Positions 45,501-56,785 of a stretch of DNA of 64,000 nucleotides are shown here, one piece after another. The notes under the pieces are model-generated. The model saw only the letters and a program-made list of their open reading frames with translations. It had not been told where the DNA came from and did not search any database. The DNA comes from Oscheius dolichura (taxonomy: Eukaryota > Nematoda > Chromadorea > Rhabditida > Rhabditidae): assembly GCA_932521035.1 (NCBI GenBank), contig OW051492.1:2232001-2296000 (forward strand), given 5' to 3'. How positions within the stretch are numbered: the stretch's first letter is position 1; every line of letters starts with the position of its first letter. The translations under genes and the position numbers were made by a program.

Positions 45501-46346
45501 CTTTCTGATCTAGGAGAGTAAAGGAACAGGCCTTCAAAGTAATTTTATGGAAATATGGAAGGATAAGAACTTATTTATGAACAGAAAACTCTTCTTACCG
45601 ACTACCTACCGTACCCTGCTCATTAAAAATATGATAAGAGGCCATGTTTCATATTCAAAAATGGAATTAAAGTAAAAAGGAGAAAAAGCAAAAAACGATT
45701 GCTCCCGGTGAGGCTCGAACTCACGACCTTCAGATTATGAGACTGACGCGCTGCCTACTGCGCTACGGAAGCCCACATTTAGCCGAAAAGTTTAGTGTGG
45801 CTTCCGATCAGAAATAGAGATCTGCTTTAGCCCACACACTCATTCTAAGTTATTTTTTAAGAATAAATTGGAAAATAGGAGATTACGGTAATATTATATT
45901 CGGGGGCAGATCTGACTATTAATTCGATTATCTTCGAGATCTGAAGTATCCAAGAGAAAACAAGAGACTCGGCTCGTTACAGTACCCCAAAAGACAGGAA
46001 AAGGGATTGTTCAGAGAAACTTGCTTCTTTTTAGCTGGGAAATGGCCTTTTTCTCGTGTTTAAAGGTCTCCCCTGGTACAAAACTCCGTTCTTCTCATTT
46101 ATAGTCAGCTTACTGCCGAATCAGACAATCAGCTATCAAACAACCCGCTGCTAATGCCGGGAGGAACTGGTCTCTTTTTGTTGTTTCTTCAAGGATTTCA
46201 CCTTTCTTTTCTAACGTCTACAGTACTCCCTCAATTCTAGAGAAAAAAAGAGTCAAGAGCTTACCGAGCTGTCCATTGGGTACCGGAATACCCTGAATAA
46301 TAGTAATAAGAATCAATAGAACTGTGGCTAATAGGGAGAAGCGCAT
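42569..46346 (-). CDS. Cuticlin-like ZP-domain protein
   Basis: Eleven exons join in phase: 46265-46346, 45039-45226, 44915-44992, 44233-44304, 43969-44110, 43844-43922, 43712-43805, 43608-43664, 42992-43312, 42789-42864 and 42569-42744, about 454 residues. MRFSLLATVLLILITIIQG is a signal peptide. The ZP domain follows (VEIECGETTIEAVFLTEALF, DPKCVSRDVG, CFYMAGDKTV, CRYEVIEPE, FWCMKVHSCRVEDG, CSIDRYLLDNLEY, HAFKFADK, VNFQCSVRLDIKDGECP), with the cysteines of the cuticlin subfamily. A proline-rich linker of about 100 residues comes next, then a single C-terminal membrane helix (AILAASSSLALITLLIATVI) and a short RPTRKY tail. Cuticlins are cleaved and polymerise in the apical matrix and alae of the nematode cuticle. 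No clear furin site was picked out. Intron 1 (1 kb) contains a tRNA-Met and intron 9 a hairpin repeat. Confidence 0.9.
42894..42977. repeat. Hairpin repeat, copy J, in a cuticlin intron
   Basis: Left arm CACACTCGTAAGATCTCGGC and right arm ACTGCCAAGATTTTACAGGT pair across about 35 nt. It fills most of the 127-nt intron between the proline-rich exon and the next cuticlin exon. Confidence 0.75.
45700..45772 (-). tRNA. tRNA-Met (CAU), elongator type
   Basis: The 73-nt minus-strand sequence folds as a full cloverleaf: acceptor GCTTCCG with CGGGAGC (one G-U pair), D arm GCGCAGTAGGCAGCGC, anticodon loop CTCATAA between TCAGT and TCTGA, and T arm GTGAGTTCGAGCCTCAC with discriminator A. It lacks features of the initiator tRNA (no GGG/CCC pairs in the anticodon stem), so it is the elongator form. 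It sits in intron 1 of the cuticlin gene, same strand, and would be transcribed by RNA polymerase III from its own A and B boxes. Confidence 0.95.
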
Positions 46347-46434
46347 AATAATGTCCTAACCGGATACTGTGTTGGCTAGTGGGCGGGCGAGGGGATAAAT
46401 CAGCTGGCTAGCTAGGGGTAGCAAAAGAGACCAC

Positions 46435-46820
46435 AGCCAGAAACAGTTTGTAAAGTCATCGGCCCGGGGAGAGGAGGACGGGAAACTTTCAGGGGGGACC
46501 TGGAGGATCCGAGTAGAGCATCTTCCCGGCGCCATCCTCCCTCTGCCCCCTTGGAGTCTCAGAGGCCGGCTATGAAGGGACGAGACCGGGAGACCTCCTA
46601 CTCGGATCCTCTGGCCCTGGTTAGAAGGCAGGAAACTTTCAGGGCGCCGTTCTCCCAAAAGGATGCGACCTCTGCCCCTTGGAGGCTCGAAAAGGCCGGG
46701 ACCCCCATTGTGCCGTGGCCATCGTCCAGAAACAGTTTTTAAAGTCACCGACCGGGTTGAGGAGTGCGGGAAAATTCCAAAGGCCTCGATCCTCAAGTAT
46801 AGCGGGGTCCTCCCGGCCTC

Positions 46821-46864
<44 letters not shown>

Positions 46865-46945
46865 AAGGCGGCCTCTGCCCCATTAGCGAAATCAAGAAGG
46901 CCAGGTGCCTCCCTTCTTACCGTGGCCATCGTCCAGCCGCTATCG
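46435..46945. repeat. Degenerate direct repeats with a C40 homopolymer
   Basis: Blocks recur two or three times in the same order: CCAGAAACAGTTT(T/G)TAAAGTCA, GGAAACTTTCAGG, CCTCTGCCCC(C)TTGGAG and GTGGCCATCGTCCAG. An uninterrupted run of 40 C lies at 46823-46862. The open frames here in several phases are a result of the low-complexity composition. The region lies just upstream of the cuticlin start and may affect its promoter. Confidence 0.7.
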
Positions 46946-47135
46946 GAATAGCATAATCCAGACAAAAAACGAATAGGAAAATAGAATTTTATTACAAAAA
47001 CATGTGGCTACACAAATATTCCCGTTTGGATGAGTACTTGTCCTCTGCTCTTGATGCTGTTTCTTTTTCGCGGCCTGCTTCAGACGAATTCCTCCCGTTC
47101 CCGGCATCTGAACGGAATTGTTACTGCAGCATGCC

Positions 47136-48189
47136 TTACCTATTTTTGGTTTGTTTGTGTCCGAATATGACGAAGAGGTAACACCAGAGGAGGAGGGAAC
47201 AGACGCCGGTTAAGGCGACGGCTATGATCACGAAGAGAAGGAGACTGAAATTTGACGATATCGGGGAGGACGAGGAGGAGACTTCTCCACTTTAAGTCTA
47301 AGTTTAAAAATGTCTTTGTACGATCGGCCCCTATCCGTGGGATTCTTCAGCCCGATGGCCGAGTACGAGCCGACGGCCCCTATACAACCTTGGTGACCGT
47401 CCTCCCAATACCCCGTGAGGGACGCGAGAAAATGTGCGGACTGCCCCTGTCCCATGTATAACCGTTGGGAAGTATCAGCCATGGAACGGCCTCGTTTCCC
47501 CTGAGTAATGGTTTGTCGTCTTCTTCCCACCATATTTTTGAAAAACTGATAATAGCGCTTCTTCTAGAAGTTTCCTCTCCGAAAATTTCCATATCAAAAA
47601 GGGCAATTTGCAGTCTAAATCAGCGCCTAGTCATCCTCGTCATCCTTGTAGCAAATAGTGAATCAGGGATGCGTTGAACAACAGACCTTTCCCAGGAAGA
47701 CACAATAAACAGTTAGAAACAAGCGAGCCAAAGAAGGCAGAAGGCTTTGTTCCCCGGAGCCCAGTACCTAGGAATAGACACACCCTCAGAGGGTCGTCGA
47801 CGCCCTGAACTGCCTGGCCAACTAGGGGCAAGGCTGGCTATCCTCCTCTCATTTTATCCGCGAGATTCCTGGAAAATTTCTAACAGGCAGCCCTTTACCC
47901 AAAGGATCTTGGAGCACTTTTCCCAGACGGACGATTCCCTTCCTGGAGGATTGGGCCCTTTCCCCTGATTATTGCAAACCGGGCCACTGGACGATGGGCG
48001 CAGCGTTACCCTGTGAGCGAGAAGAATTACCCTGGGATCCAAAGCGGCACGACTCAGGGTCCAGAAAAGGGATATTCTGTGTAGGACAGGGTTTGCCCTT
48101 TATTCTGCGAAAAGACAAGCCTACCTCATAATGAATTCCTGTGTCGGATCGAGTGTGCCGTTGATCTGTTGTATTTCCACGTAGTCCAT
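47136..48189 (-). CDS. Candidate single-pass membrane protein, exon model tentative
   Basis: A start exon at 48125-48189 (MDYVEIQQINGTLDPTQEFI) follows a TTTTAG acceptor and joins in phase to 47980-48104 (RIKGKPCPTQNIPFLDPESC). At the 3' end, exon 47136-47244 encodes a clear membrane helix (LLLFVIIAVALTGVCSLLLWC) with a short tail FGHKQTKNR; it joins in phase to a preceding frame ending at 47322 (SYSAIGLKNPTDRGRS). The exons between 47322 and 47980 are uncertain; a frame after CTGATTTAG near 47605 (DCKLPFLIWKFSERK) is a candidate. No family was recognised, and two adjacent genes instead of one are possible. Confidence 0.4.
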
Positions 48190-49286
48190 CTTTGGTCGTC
48201 TGTTCTGGGGAGGATCTAAAATTATTCAAATGAAGAGCTCTCCGTCCACTTGGAAAAGACAAAGAGCGAGATTTTTAGCTAAGTAGGGCCCCACTTTAAC
48301 GAGAGGACGACGAAAAAGAGAGAGGGCCGCCGCGGCAAGGCGGGAAGAAGGTTCCCCCGAAAACAGAATGAAGAGCGCCACCACCCGTCAATCGCATTTC
48401 CTACGTAAATTTTGGCACGAGGGTGAGATTTCGGGAGGAGGGAGGAGGATGGGGAAGAGACAACACAGCCATCCTCTCCGTAGAAAAGGTGAGAAGAATA
48501 TGATGAGAATGCCATCGGACGTGGGGAAGGAGCGCAGATAAAGAATGGGAATGAGTCAGGGGGACGCGGAGAGGAAGAGAGGATGGGAGGATGAGGACGG
48601 GTCGAGGGCAGAGACAGGGGACAGAACGGGACGGGATGGGAGAAGAGGACGATGAAGGCGAATCAAGGGCAGGACGACAGAAAGACAGAAGGGTAGGAAG
48701 GCAGGAGGACGGGAGAACACGAGAACTAGGGGAGAAGGGTCAGGAGGACAGGGCGGTCTCCCATCTCTAGCCGGCTCTATCTTTTATCCAATATTCGTGA
48801 CTGTCCTCCATGAGTCTTCTAATCACCATCAGGAAACGATAAGGAGGACACGCCCAGGAATTGCTCAAAAATAAAAAAATAACTTGGTGTGGTTTCCATA
48901 CTCCCATGGAAGAGCCACGGAAGATCCACTAGCCGCTACCGTCGTCTGCCCTCCTCCCTCCAAGCGGCCCTTCTGTACAGTTACAAACATCGGATAGGGC
49001 TGAGAAATGAGCCAATTCCATAGTTTCTCGCCTTCCTCTGCGTCTCTGCCTTCCACTCTACCCCAAGTTCGTTGAATTAATTTTAAATTTACGTTCTTTT
49101 ACTTAATTTTCTAAAGCACGCACAGTATTACACCATTTAGAAGTAATAATACTACTAAGTTGCGGTGCAATCTAACTATGCTAGTTTTTCCGGAAATGGG
49201 CGCTTTTCCTTTCTTTCTATCTTTTCCTTTCTTAAAGAGTGTGTGTAAACAATTAATTCTTTATTTTCAGACTCTCGTCTTTCAAA

Positions 49287-50538
49287 ATGGCTGAAGCGAT
49301 CCGAATCAAGATGATGGACAAAGACGTTGAATTTGATTTGACGGGCAATACGATTACCAAGAGCTCAATCAAATCCGCCTTGTTGCTCGGAGATGCGGAT
49401 GTTGTTTCGCTGTCTTATGAAGTGGATGGTCGTCGGAAATTTTGCCAGTAAGTTACATTTTGAATTGTTTCTGTTCTATTTCAATTAATTTAGAAGCCAA
49501 ATCGTACCAGAGCCGTGTTTTTTGCTCCCAGATGGTTGGCCAGCTATCCAGTTTTTCGTTGACTCCGATAAGGCACCTTCTCGACCAGCAACACCAAAAA
49601 AAAATTCTTTTTTAGTGCCGCGAGAACCTGCACCAACTTCAGAGGCTTTCATCCAATGGATGTTCTATTTGCACAATCACTTGGGTAAAGCTACTACGAT
49701 TTGTGTTCACCCGCGCTTTTTTGTCACATTTCGACATGGGACTCATCAACAGTTCAATCTCGGCGACACAATGAAAATGTATAGGTAAGTTGTTAAAATA
49801 TTGCTTAATATTTTGTTGTTAATTTATAGGGCGGAAAAAGAAGTCGACGAACAAATTGGAATCGACGTTTGTGTGACCAAAATCAATGAATCGCTTGATT
49901 TTGTTTTACTCAAAAGTGAATTTGATGTTGTCGAGGTAAGTTCTTGCAATATTTCTTTTATTTTGTTGTTAATTCATGCATTTTAGCGTGGCCCTTCGAT
50001 TGCACAAGCTCGAGACTCGGAACCGTTTACTTTGGCTGGTTTTGGTAATGATCAAAGACATATTTCGTATTTGCCCGGGGCAATTCATTATGTGCGCGAT
50101 TATTATTTCGGAAATGGTGTTCGACAAATGGGTCCGTTCATTTTGGGCACTAGTCGAAGTTCAAGAGGAGATTCAGGTAAAGATTATCTTTTTTGGTCAA
50201 TTAAATTCAAAGTAAAACTTTTAGGCGGTGGTATTTGGGGATCACGAGGACTCATCGGGATGAACTTTGGGTGTACGATGATGCCATTGCAACTTCATCA
50301 TAAGGCGATTTCCGAGGGGGCCACGTTCAGTGCAAAGAATATAATTTCTCCGGCTTTTTGGTTCAAGCACGCTTATATGGTATGCTTTATTTACTACTAA
50401 TTTATCTAATAATATTTTGTTTAGGAGGAACTTGCAAAAGAACACAAAGAGGAAAAAGTGGCTTCGCCTCCGCGGAAGAAAGCAGTCGTAATGACCGAAA
50501 TCGAAGGAATTGGCATTCTCTATGGAAGAGAAACATAA
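49287..50538 (+). CDS. Cytosolic trypsin-fold serine protease-like protein
   Basis: Exons 49287-49447, 49494-49784, 49830-49935, 49987-50176, 50225-50379 and 50425-50538 join in phase to about 338 residues. The ATG lies 17 nt after a TTTTCAG acceptor. There is no signal peptide. A complete catalytic triad can be read at trypsin-like spacing: His at about 135 (FVTFRHGTH), Asp at about 174 (LDFVLLKS) and Ser at about 249 in GDSGGG. The first 55 residues look like a separate small beta-rich domain (IRIKMMDKDVEFDLTGNTIT). The C-terminal tail is basic and glutamate-rich (KEHKEEKVASPPRKK). Cellular location and substrate are unknown; HtrA-like and nematode-expanded trypsin-like families are possible. 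Genes of this kind are also seen as lineage-specific duplicates in nematodes. Confidence 0.7.
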
Positions 50539-52597
50539 ATTGTTTTTTAAAGTTGATTTAGTGTATTAAATGTACAAGAATTGGACATAATAAAATGTTT
50601 TTAAAATCATTTGAATTTAGTTAACACGCACACAACTCATAAAACATAATTAAGAGGTCTATATTGGTTAGCGCAATGAGGTCTTTTCGGAGACTAATAG
50701 TTTTCATTTAATAAGAGAATTTTTGTTAGTGCAATTTGTGACTCGTGTTGTTACATCACCAGAATTCTTTAAAACCTGGAAACTTGCTATAATGGTTGAT
50801 TTTTGGCTTGTTAGAGCATCAAAATCGTAGAAAAACGTTGAAAAATGGCAAAAATGAAAGCACCCTATTTGGGGTGGTTGGCGCGCCAGACTTTTGGTCT
50901 CGAAATTCACCCAAATTGAAAAAACCTTTGAAATCATGCTTAAATTGTTAAAAAAAAACTTGGTCACTTTTTGTTGAAAAAACACCATTTTTGGAAATAG
51001 GGTGAAAGGGTGCGTTATCTAGACCCATTATAATACTACTCCGGCAATTGTCTAGACTTTTCCCCCCGTTCCCCTGTATAATGGGCAGGCGGATGTCTGT
51101 TGTCAGAGAGAAATAGAATGGGTACATCATTTGAATCAGCATTTGAATCAACAAGGAAGAAAGAAGACGCTGCAAAAAGAAAGACGTCATGTGCAAGAAA
51201 CGGAGAAAAAAGAAGAAAGAGGAGGATAACCTAGAGATCTGCCACATGTCCGAAATGAGTGTAACTTGAGCAGGTCAGAGGCCGGCCGGCGGGAGAAGGA
51301 GGATGGAAAAACGGAGGATGGCTATACAAAGAACAGGGATTTTATGTTTTTGAGGAGATAAATAAGGGCAAATTGAAGGGAACGAGAGGTGTTGAAATGA
51401 GCACTGAGAAAAATGGCGGTAATTAGTCGGGAGGAGACCCGAGCCGGCCATTTAGAGTGGCGGGGGGTCATCGAGAAGGGCCTCGATTGTTCTTTTCTAT
51501 GGCGGGCTTGTGACCTCGGGCATTTCTGGCCGGCTGATATATAAACAGAACAATTTAATGGTGAGAATAGGAGGACGGGGAAGAGGAGGATAGGGGGATA
51601 TTCGGGGAGGAGGGAGACGAGTACAAAGCACTCAACTTTGGAAGCGGCTGGAAGGTGACAGCGGTCGTAAACCTCTTGGAATAGGTGAGTATCCCCTTCC
51701 AGAAGAGGGTAGTCCTAGAAACCACGTTCTGTTCAAGATCTTTTTTGAGAAAAATGGAAGCAACCGCTGGAAGATGGCCCCCTTGCCGCCAAGAAGGGGG
51801 ATGACCACTCGTAAAGCTAATTGCTCCAAAAAATGGGGAAATATAAAAGAGAGGGGGAAGACAACCTCACTGGGAGACGGATACGAGACAATTTCGGTGT
51901 TTTCTCACAATTGATGTGTTTGAAAGACAAATAAGGCCGTAAGGGAGGCGGTGGGAGGAAAAAATAGGAAGGGAGACGCGAGGAGAGGAGGGAGAATCCA
52001 CTTCTTGAGCCGCCGACGGGGGGAAGATTGCCTTCTTCTAGGAGGAATAGGCCAGGGAGACGATGCCCTCGTTCTTGAAGTCTGGGCAGAAAGATTTCTT
52101 GTGCTGTTGGTGAAGGAGAACGAGGGGGAGGCGCCTTCTGGAGAGCGGCGAGAGATATACCGTCTCCCACTCGTCCTCCTCCTTCTCGCTCTCCTCCTCG
52201 TCCTCCTCCATCATTTCGTCCACCTCCCCACCCTCTACCATCTCCTCTTGGTCACCTTATTCGTCCGGACTAGAGGGCCGACGGTCTGCCGGACCACAGG
52301 ACTCATCTGTAGGGGCTAGGCAAGCAGGCCCTTCCCCATCCTCCACACAGACATTTCTCAACCGTATAACATGGGAGAGAGAATGAAACGAGACAGAGAC
52401 ACGATTCCCAAACTTCCTGGTCTAATATCCACGTCTTCTAGCATACGGTAATTACAAGAAAGAGACAACACAAGACTCTACTTCATCTGACATTCATTAC
52501 ATGGTGAGTAAATGAAAAGAGAAGAAGAAGAGAGACCGTCAGTGTAGTTTATACAGAGTTCAGTTTACTCATTGGGGAAGAAAGGATCACACATCGA
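50539..52597. other. Intergenic, no supported gene
   Basis: Open frames at 51951-52319 (+) and 51817-52241 (-) are GA/CT-rich and low in complexity. A minus-strand frame ends FCPDFKNEGIVSLAYSS after an acidic stretch and starts near a CTACAG acceptor, but no acceptable intron joins the two frames. Nothing else here could be supported. Confidence 0.45.
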
Positions 52598-54304
52598 CTA
52601 GCCGCGTTTGATGGTCTTCTGCTCAGCCGCTGCTCCTCCTCCTCCTCCTCCGACCGGCTCGGGAATAGGCTGTCCATTGATGTCTCTCTTGCCCAGGATC
52701 ACAACCAGCTCCGCCCGGAATTTCTCAAAGTCCTGTTCCAGCTCGGGATAGCTGAGATAGCCGCAGGCTCGGCCAAACTCGATCACCACCAGGGCCAGGT
52801 AGACGTATTGCGTATCCACCTGGAGCACGTGCATTCGCTGATCTGAAACAGCTTTATTATAGACGTTTTATAGCTGAAAATGATCGTCACAACGAGCTCT
52901 ACAAGACTAGCTGGGGCGCCCTCCAATTTAAATAATTCTAAAGACAGTACCTCTCAATCTCTTGCAGACGGAGATCAAGTCGAGCTGGAGCGTGGAGAGG
53001 AGGCGCTGGAGACACATCTCGATGCAGACGAGGGTGCCGGTCCGGCCGACACCGGCACTGCCTAAAAGATGCAATAGAATCACAAAAAGAAGGATATCCA
53101 ACAGTGGACGACGGTGGGCTTGGTGGAGTAGCGGACGCTGCGGAGGATACGGAGGGCGCCCTTGCCACTCTTAGGAATCGAGCGGTCCGGCCAAGCCTTC
53201 CAGTGGTGGTGGATGAGGGTGTGCTTGTCCGTGCCGCAGGTGACCGAGAGAATCGAGAGCCGCGTCTAGGAGACAGGGGGGTTAGGTGACCGGCAGACGG
53301 CCGACGGCCTACCTGTGTCTTGTCCGTGTCCACCGAGTCCACACTCTCCACCGTTATGTCCCCGAATGTCATCTTCTCGCCCTTCGTCGTCGGCCAGTAC
53401 TGCTCGCACTTTGTCTTGCCCTGCTCCACCGTCTCGCACAGCATCACAATGTTAAATGCCTGAAATAGTATATGGGTCCCGCCACGAAGAGAGAATACCC
53501 TACCCGGATGTGAAGTATCATCCGCCAAAAGTCGTTGAGGGTGGCGGGAGTGGGTCCCTGGGTGCAGACGAACTCGTTGAAGAGCGGCTCGCCTCGGACA
53601 TAATTGGCATGGATGTAGTCGGAGCCGCGGCCGTCGGCCACTACCACCCGGGTCAGGTCGTTGCAGATGACATCTAAATTAATATTAGAAGGCATCTGAT
53701 CGCGGCCAGACCTGTGTAGCGGTTCTTGAGCCGGTTCTGGTCGAAGATGACGCGCTGGAAAGGTCCGCCTATGTAAGGCTTCAGCTGCTCGGCAAATTCT
53801 TTCAACAGGCCGTCCACCCCCTGGGCGAAGGTCGCCTTGGCGAACTTGACGAAGGCCGCCTTCTGCTCGTCCGTCGCCTGGTAGGCATTCATGTAGCCGG
53901 GCGGGGTGATCTTCTCCTCCATCCGGCCCCAGACGCGACACACCATCTCCGCCTCGTCCGGCTCCTCGACCGCCACTGGCGCCGGCGGCTGTCCCTGTCC
54001 CGGGCCCTGTGCCAGGGTGGGTGTGTCGCCCATTTTGGCCGCCGCCTTCTCCCGGCTCTTCCGCACCGACACGTCCGCCCCCTTGGCCTTCTTCCGTACT
54101 CGTTTGCTCCTCGTCGACGCCTCCATCGCGGCCGTCTTCTTCTTCTCGTCGGCCACCGCCGATCCGGGCGCCTTCTTCTTCCGCACACTCACATCCGAGC
54201 TCGCCTTCTTCTTCTTGCCCCGCGTCGATTTCATCACTTTCTACAACAAATTGTTTGCTTTTAAAATAAAAAAACAACAAACTAACCTTACTACCGTCGT
54301 TCAT
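52598..54304 (-). CDS. Protein tyrosine phosphatase, non-receptor, basic N-terminus
   Basis: Exons 54287-54304, 53712-54240, 53504-53673, 53313-53459, 53103-53265, 52951-53061 and 52598-52842 join in phase to about 460 residues. The first 80 residues are lysine/arginine-rich with repeated SVRK blocks (ASSDVSVRKKK, GADVSVRKSREK). The classical PTP domain follows: KNRYTDVICND, DYIHANYV, FVCTQGPTPATLNDFWRMI, the WPD loop (HHHWKAWPD), the P-loop VHCSAGVGRTGTLVC with catalytic Cys and Arg, and the Q-loop region QRMHVLQVDTQYVYLA. All key residues are present, so it should be active on phosphotyrosine. It belongs to the kind of short cytosolic PTP that is strongly expanded in nematodes, often in the male germ line. 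Codons are C/G-ending. It is tail-to-head with the DOMON gene downstream on the map. Confidence 0.9.
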
Positions 54305-54621
54305 TGTCGACCGCCGCCGGGTAGAAGACACGGCCAACTGACTGGGAGCCGGCTGGACAGCTTGGGCTCTATTCCTGTTTTAACCCGATTAAACCAGTTT
54401 AAATTTTACAGGTTATATTCATATTGAGAGGTTAGGATATTTCTTCGTTTTCCTTGAGTCTCATACGAAGTTTGGAGAGGAGCAAAAGGAGGGAAGACGC
54501 CGCCGGTTGGCCTACAATAATTCGGGGACTCTTAGTGCTTCTTAGACCAAAATTCTTAAAAAGTAAATCCGTTTATTGTTGCTGAAGGGGGCAAGAGATT
54601 GCTTTGTTTCGATTCTTCTCT

Positions 54622-55346
54622 CTAGAAGAGACGACCACTGCACTGGTTAGGGCAGACGGTCATTCCATCTTTTCCTCGATTGTGGATTTGCAACTGCCCG
54701 TTGACAATATTTCCTCCTAGGACGAACTGAAAATTCTCTTTTTTGGGAAAAGAAGCTGGGCGGTTGGAAACCTTCCAAGGGCTGCAGCTGGAGAGATTTT
54801 TATAACGAGTTCCGTTTGCTCTCATGGAACGAGTAAACCTTGCAGTAAGAGTAGTGCCTGGAAAGGACTCTTTGTCTTCTATCTTTTAAGACAAAGAAGA
54901 AAAACGCAAATAATATCCAAATCATGCTGAACTCAAAAAAGAAGCATTAAACTACAGCAACGTCTAGATCCTGTTGAATGCATACAATACCTTGATAAGT
55001 GATGATATTTACATTGACGGAGGCGTTGGCATCTTGTGTTGGAGGTGCATATCCGTTTGTGTAGCCTTTGAGATATGAGGGGCTGTTATTTTGTAGTTCA
55101 AAAACAACAACTTCCAAATCTCTCTGAATTATTACGATTAGGAGAAAAAAACCAAAGTAAAGAGACCATTGTATCGCCCCAACCGATACCAGTCCACTGA
55201 TTATTAGTCAAATTCTTATTTGTGAATTCAACAAACAATTGATCAGCGGTGGTACTCCATCGCACGGTAAGATCTCCTTTTTGATAGATACATTGAGCAG
55301 AAGTGGAAGAGACGACAAAATAAGCAAGAAGAAGAATACCTATCAT
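54622..55346 (-). CDS. Secreted DOMON-domain protein
   Basis: Exons 55167-55346, 54991-55123 and 54622-54878 join in phase to about 189 residues. MIGILLLAYFVVSSTSAQ is a signal peptide. The DOMON-type beta-sandwich shows CIYQKGDLTVRWSTTADQLF, NKNLTNNQWTGIGWGDTM, RDLEVVVFELQNN, GYTNGYAPPTQD and GTTLTARFTRSM. DOMON domains bind heme or sugars and occur in secreted redox and adhesion proteins. A single copy without any other domain is common in nematodes. A closely related gene with the same first intron position and phase starts at 63651 on the other strand. Confidence 0.82.
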
Positions 55347-55680
55347 GGTGAGAGTGAGAAGGAGTGTTCAAAACGAATATTTATACTCTGAGTGCTCCCA
55401 CGGAAAAGATCAACATTGTGCGGTCAAAGAATGTAACCAATGTCATTTTTGTTTGGCTTCTTACTTTTGAGTTGCATGTGGGTTGGAATTTTTGGTAGGC
55501 AAAGAAAACACGAAGAACGGTAGCCGCGTGAATGGAGTATGAGACATACATTTCCATGAAATCATTGACTTCCAGTATTATTTGCAGCGGAGAAGAATAC
55601 AGAAAAGGGAGGATTCGAGAAGGTTACGGCCTGTTACGCATGACCCACCTAGATCGTCAACTTGACCGAGCTAGATCAAC

Positions 55681-55822
55681 TATAGTCCATTTCCAACGGA
55701 TATTCCTCGGAAAAACCTCTCCGCTACGGGACCAGGAAGCTTTCTAACATGGTCCCGTAGCGGAGACGCGCCGCCAAATTTTTTTTTTTTTTTTTTGGAA
55801 TATCCGTTGGAAATGGACTATA
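55681..55822. mobile_element. 142-bp fold-back element (MITE-like) with double inverted repeats
   Basis: The termini TATAGTCCATTTCCAACGGA and TCCGTTGGAAATGGACTATA are perfect inverted repeats of at least 25 bp. A second, inner inverted pair, CTCCGCTACGGGACCA and TGGTCCCGTAGCGGAG, is nested within. A T-run of 19 nt precedes the right end. No coding capacity. The structure fits a non-autonomous DNA transposon. Confidence 0.8.
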
Positions 55823-55923
55823 CAGACCTTCAAAAATTCATTTTTTTTTTTTACGTTCACAGCTCGCTTTGCAATGGAGCGGGCGGCAGTTAGCAATGGA
55901 GCGGCGCCACTTTTCAATACAAA

Positions 55924-56184
55924 CTATTTACATCTCTTTCTCAGAAATGGCATATTCTAAATTCATATTTTCTTCTGTAAAATATGGCAAACAACGGGTA
56001 GATGTCAAAGCAATTCTTTCAGCTTATGGCATCAAGGTTTAGATTGAAAGCCAATACGATAAAGGCGAGTATATATGCAAATAGGCTGAAAGAATTGCTG
56101 TGATATCTACATATTATTTGCAATATTTTGCAGAAAAAATTGCGAATTTATAGCATGTCAGTTCTGAGAAAGAGATGTAAATAG
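55924..56184. mobile_element. Long imperfect fold-back with about 100-nt arms
   Basis: The left arm (55924-56024) and right arm (56083-56184) are imperfect inverted copies: both ends read CTATTTACATCTCTTTCTCA on their outward strand, and the inner ends share CAATTCTTTCAGC. The loop is about 58 nt. Outside the arms are GC-rich GGAGCGGGCGGC-type and GCGCGCCGCC-type stretches. It lies between the DOMON gene and Aquarius. Confidence 0.7.
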
Positions 56185-56785
56185 AAACGGCATTTTTGCT
56201 TGATGGGCGGTAAATATGACCTAGCGAGCGCGCCGCCCTTTATTTCCAAGTGCCGGGTTCGGCGAGCAACGCGTTGCTCTTCTCCTCTATTTTTCTAACA
56301 CCCTTTAGTCAAGCTAATTTTACACCTTTTTATCTTAATACCACCATGTAAAGATACCTTTTCGCAGTAAGTTCAGTTATAAGCAATATGCCGTAGTTGT
56401 TTCATTTATGTATTTTTACATTAGAACAAAACACTTCTTGTCTCTATTTCAATGCTGTAACTGCATACAGATATTCTATTTGTCGAACAGGCAGTCAAGA
56501 ATAAAACAAATGCTTCATTCTAGCAGTTATTTTTATCAGAAAAGTAAATTGAACCGAAATTGTCTACGAATTTTGAATATGGTCTACACAAACGTTTTCG
56601 CCTTGACGAATTTGTCCATTTCGAATTTCGCTTTTTGACTACCTTTTCTAAAGAGATTCTGGCTTTGCATTTTCATTCGGAAGAAGTGCATTAGTATTCA
56701 TTGTTAGGGCAAATTTGTTTAATCGCATAGACTCATTTCTCTTCTCTTTCTCAGAAATATATTAGTATACAGTTGTTTTCAGCAG

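Noticed and set aside
46356..46965. Long frames containing poly-Gly or poly-Pro
   Set aside because: They are read through the C40 homopolymer in several phases and do not have splice sites or family motifs.
47312..47398. Plus-strand mini-frame MSLYDRPLSVGFFSPMAEYE
   Set aside because: It lies antisense to the candidate membrane-protein exon, whose frame joins in phase to a clear membrane helix; the plus-strand frame has no partner exons.
51817..52319. Overlapping long open frames on both strands near an acceptor (possible acidic protein)
   Set aside because: GA/CT-rich low complexity keeps several frames open at once; the two candidate minus-strand frames can only be joined by introns of about 20 nt, which is too short.
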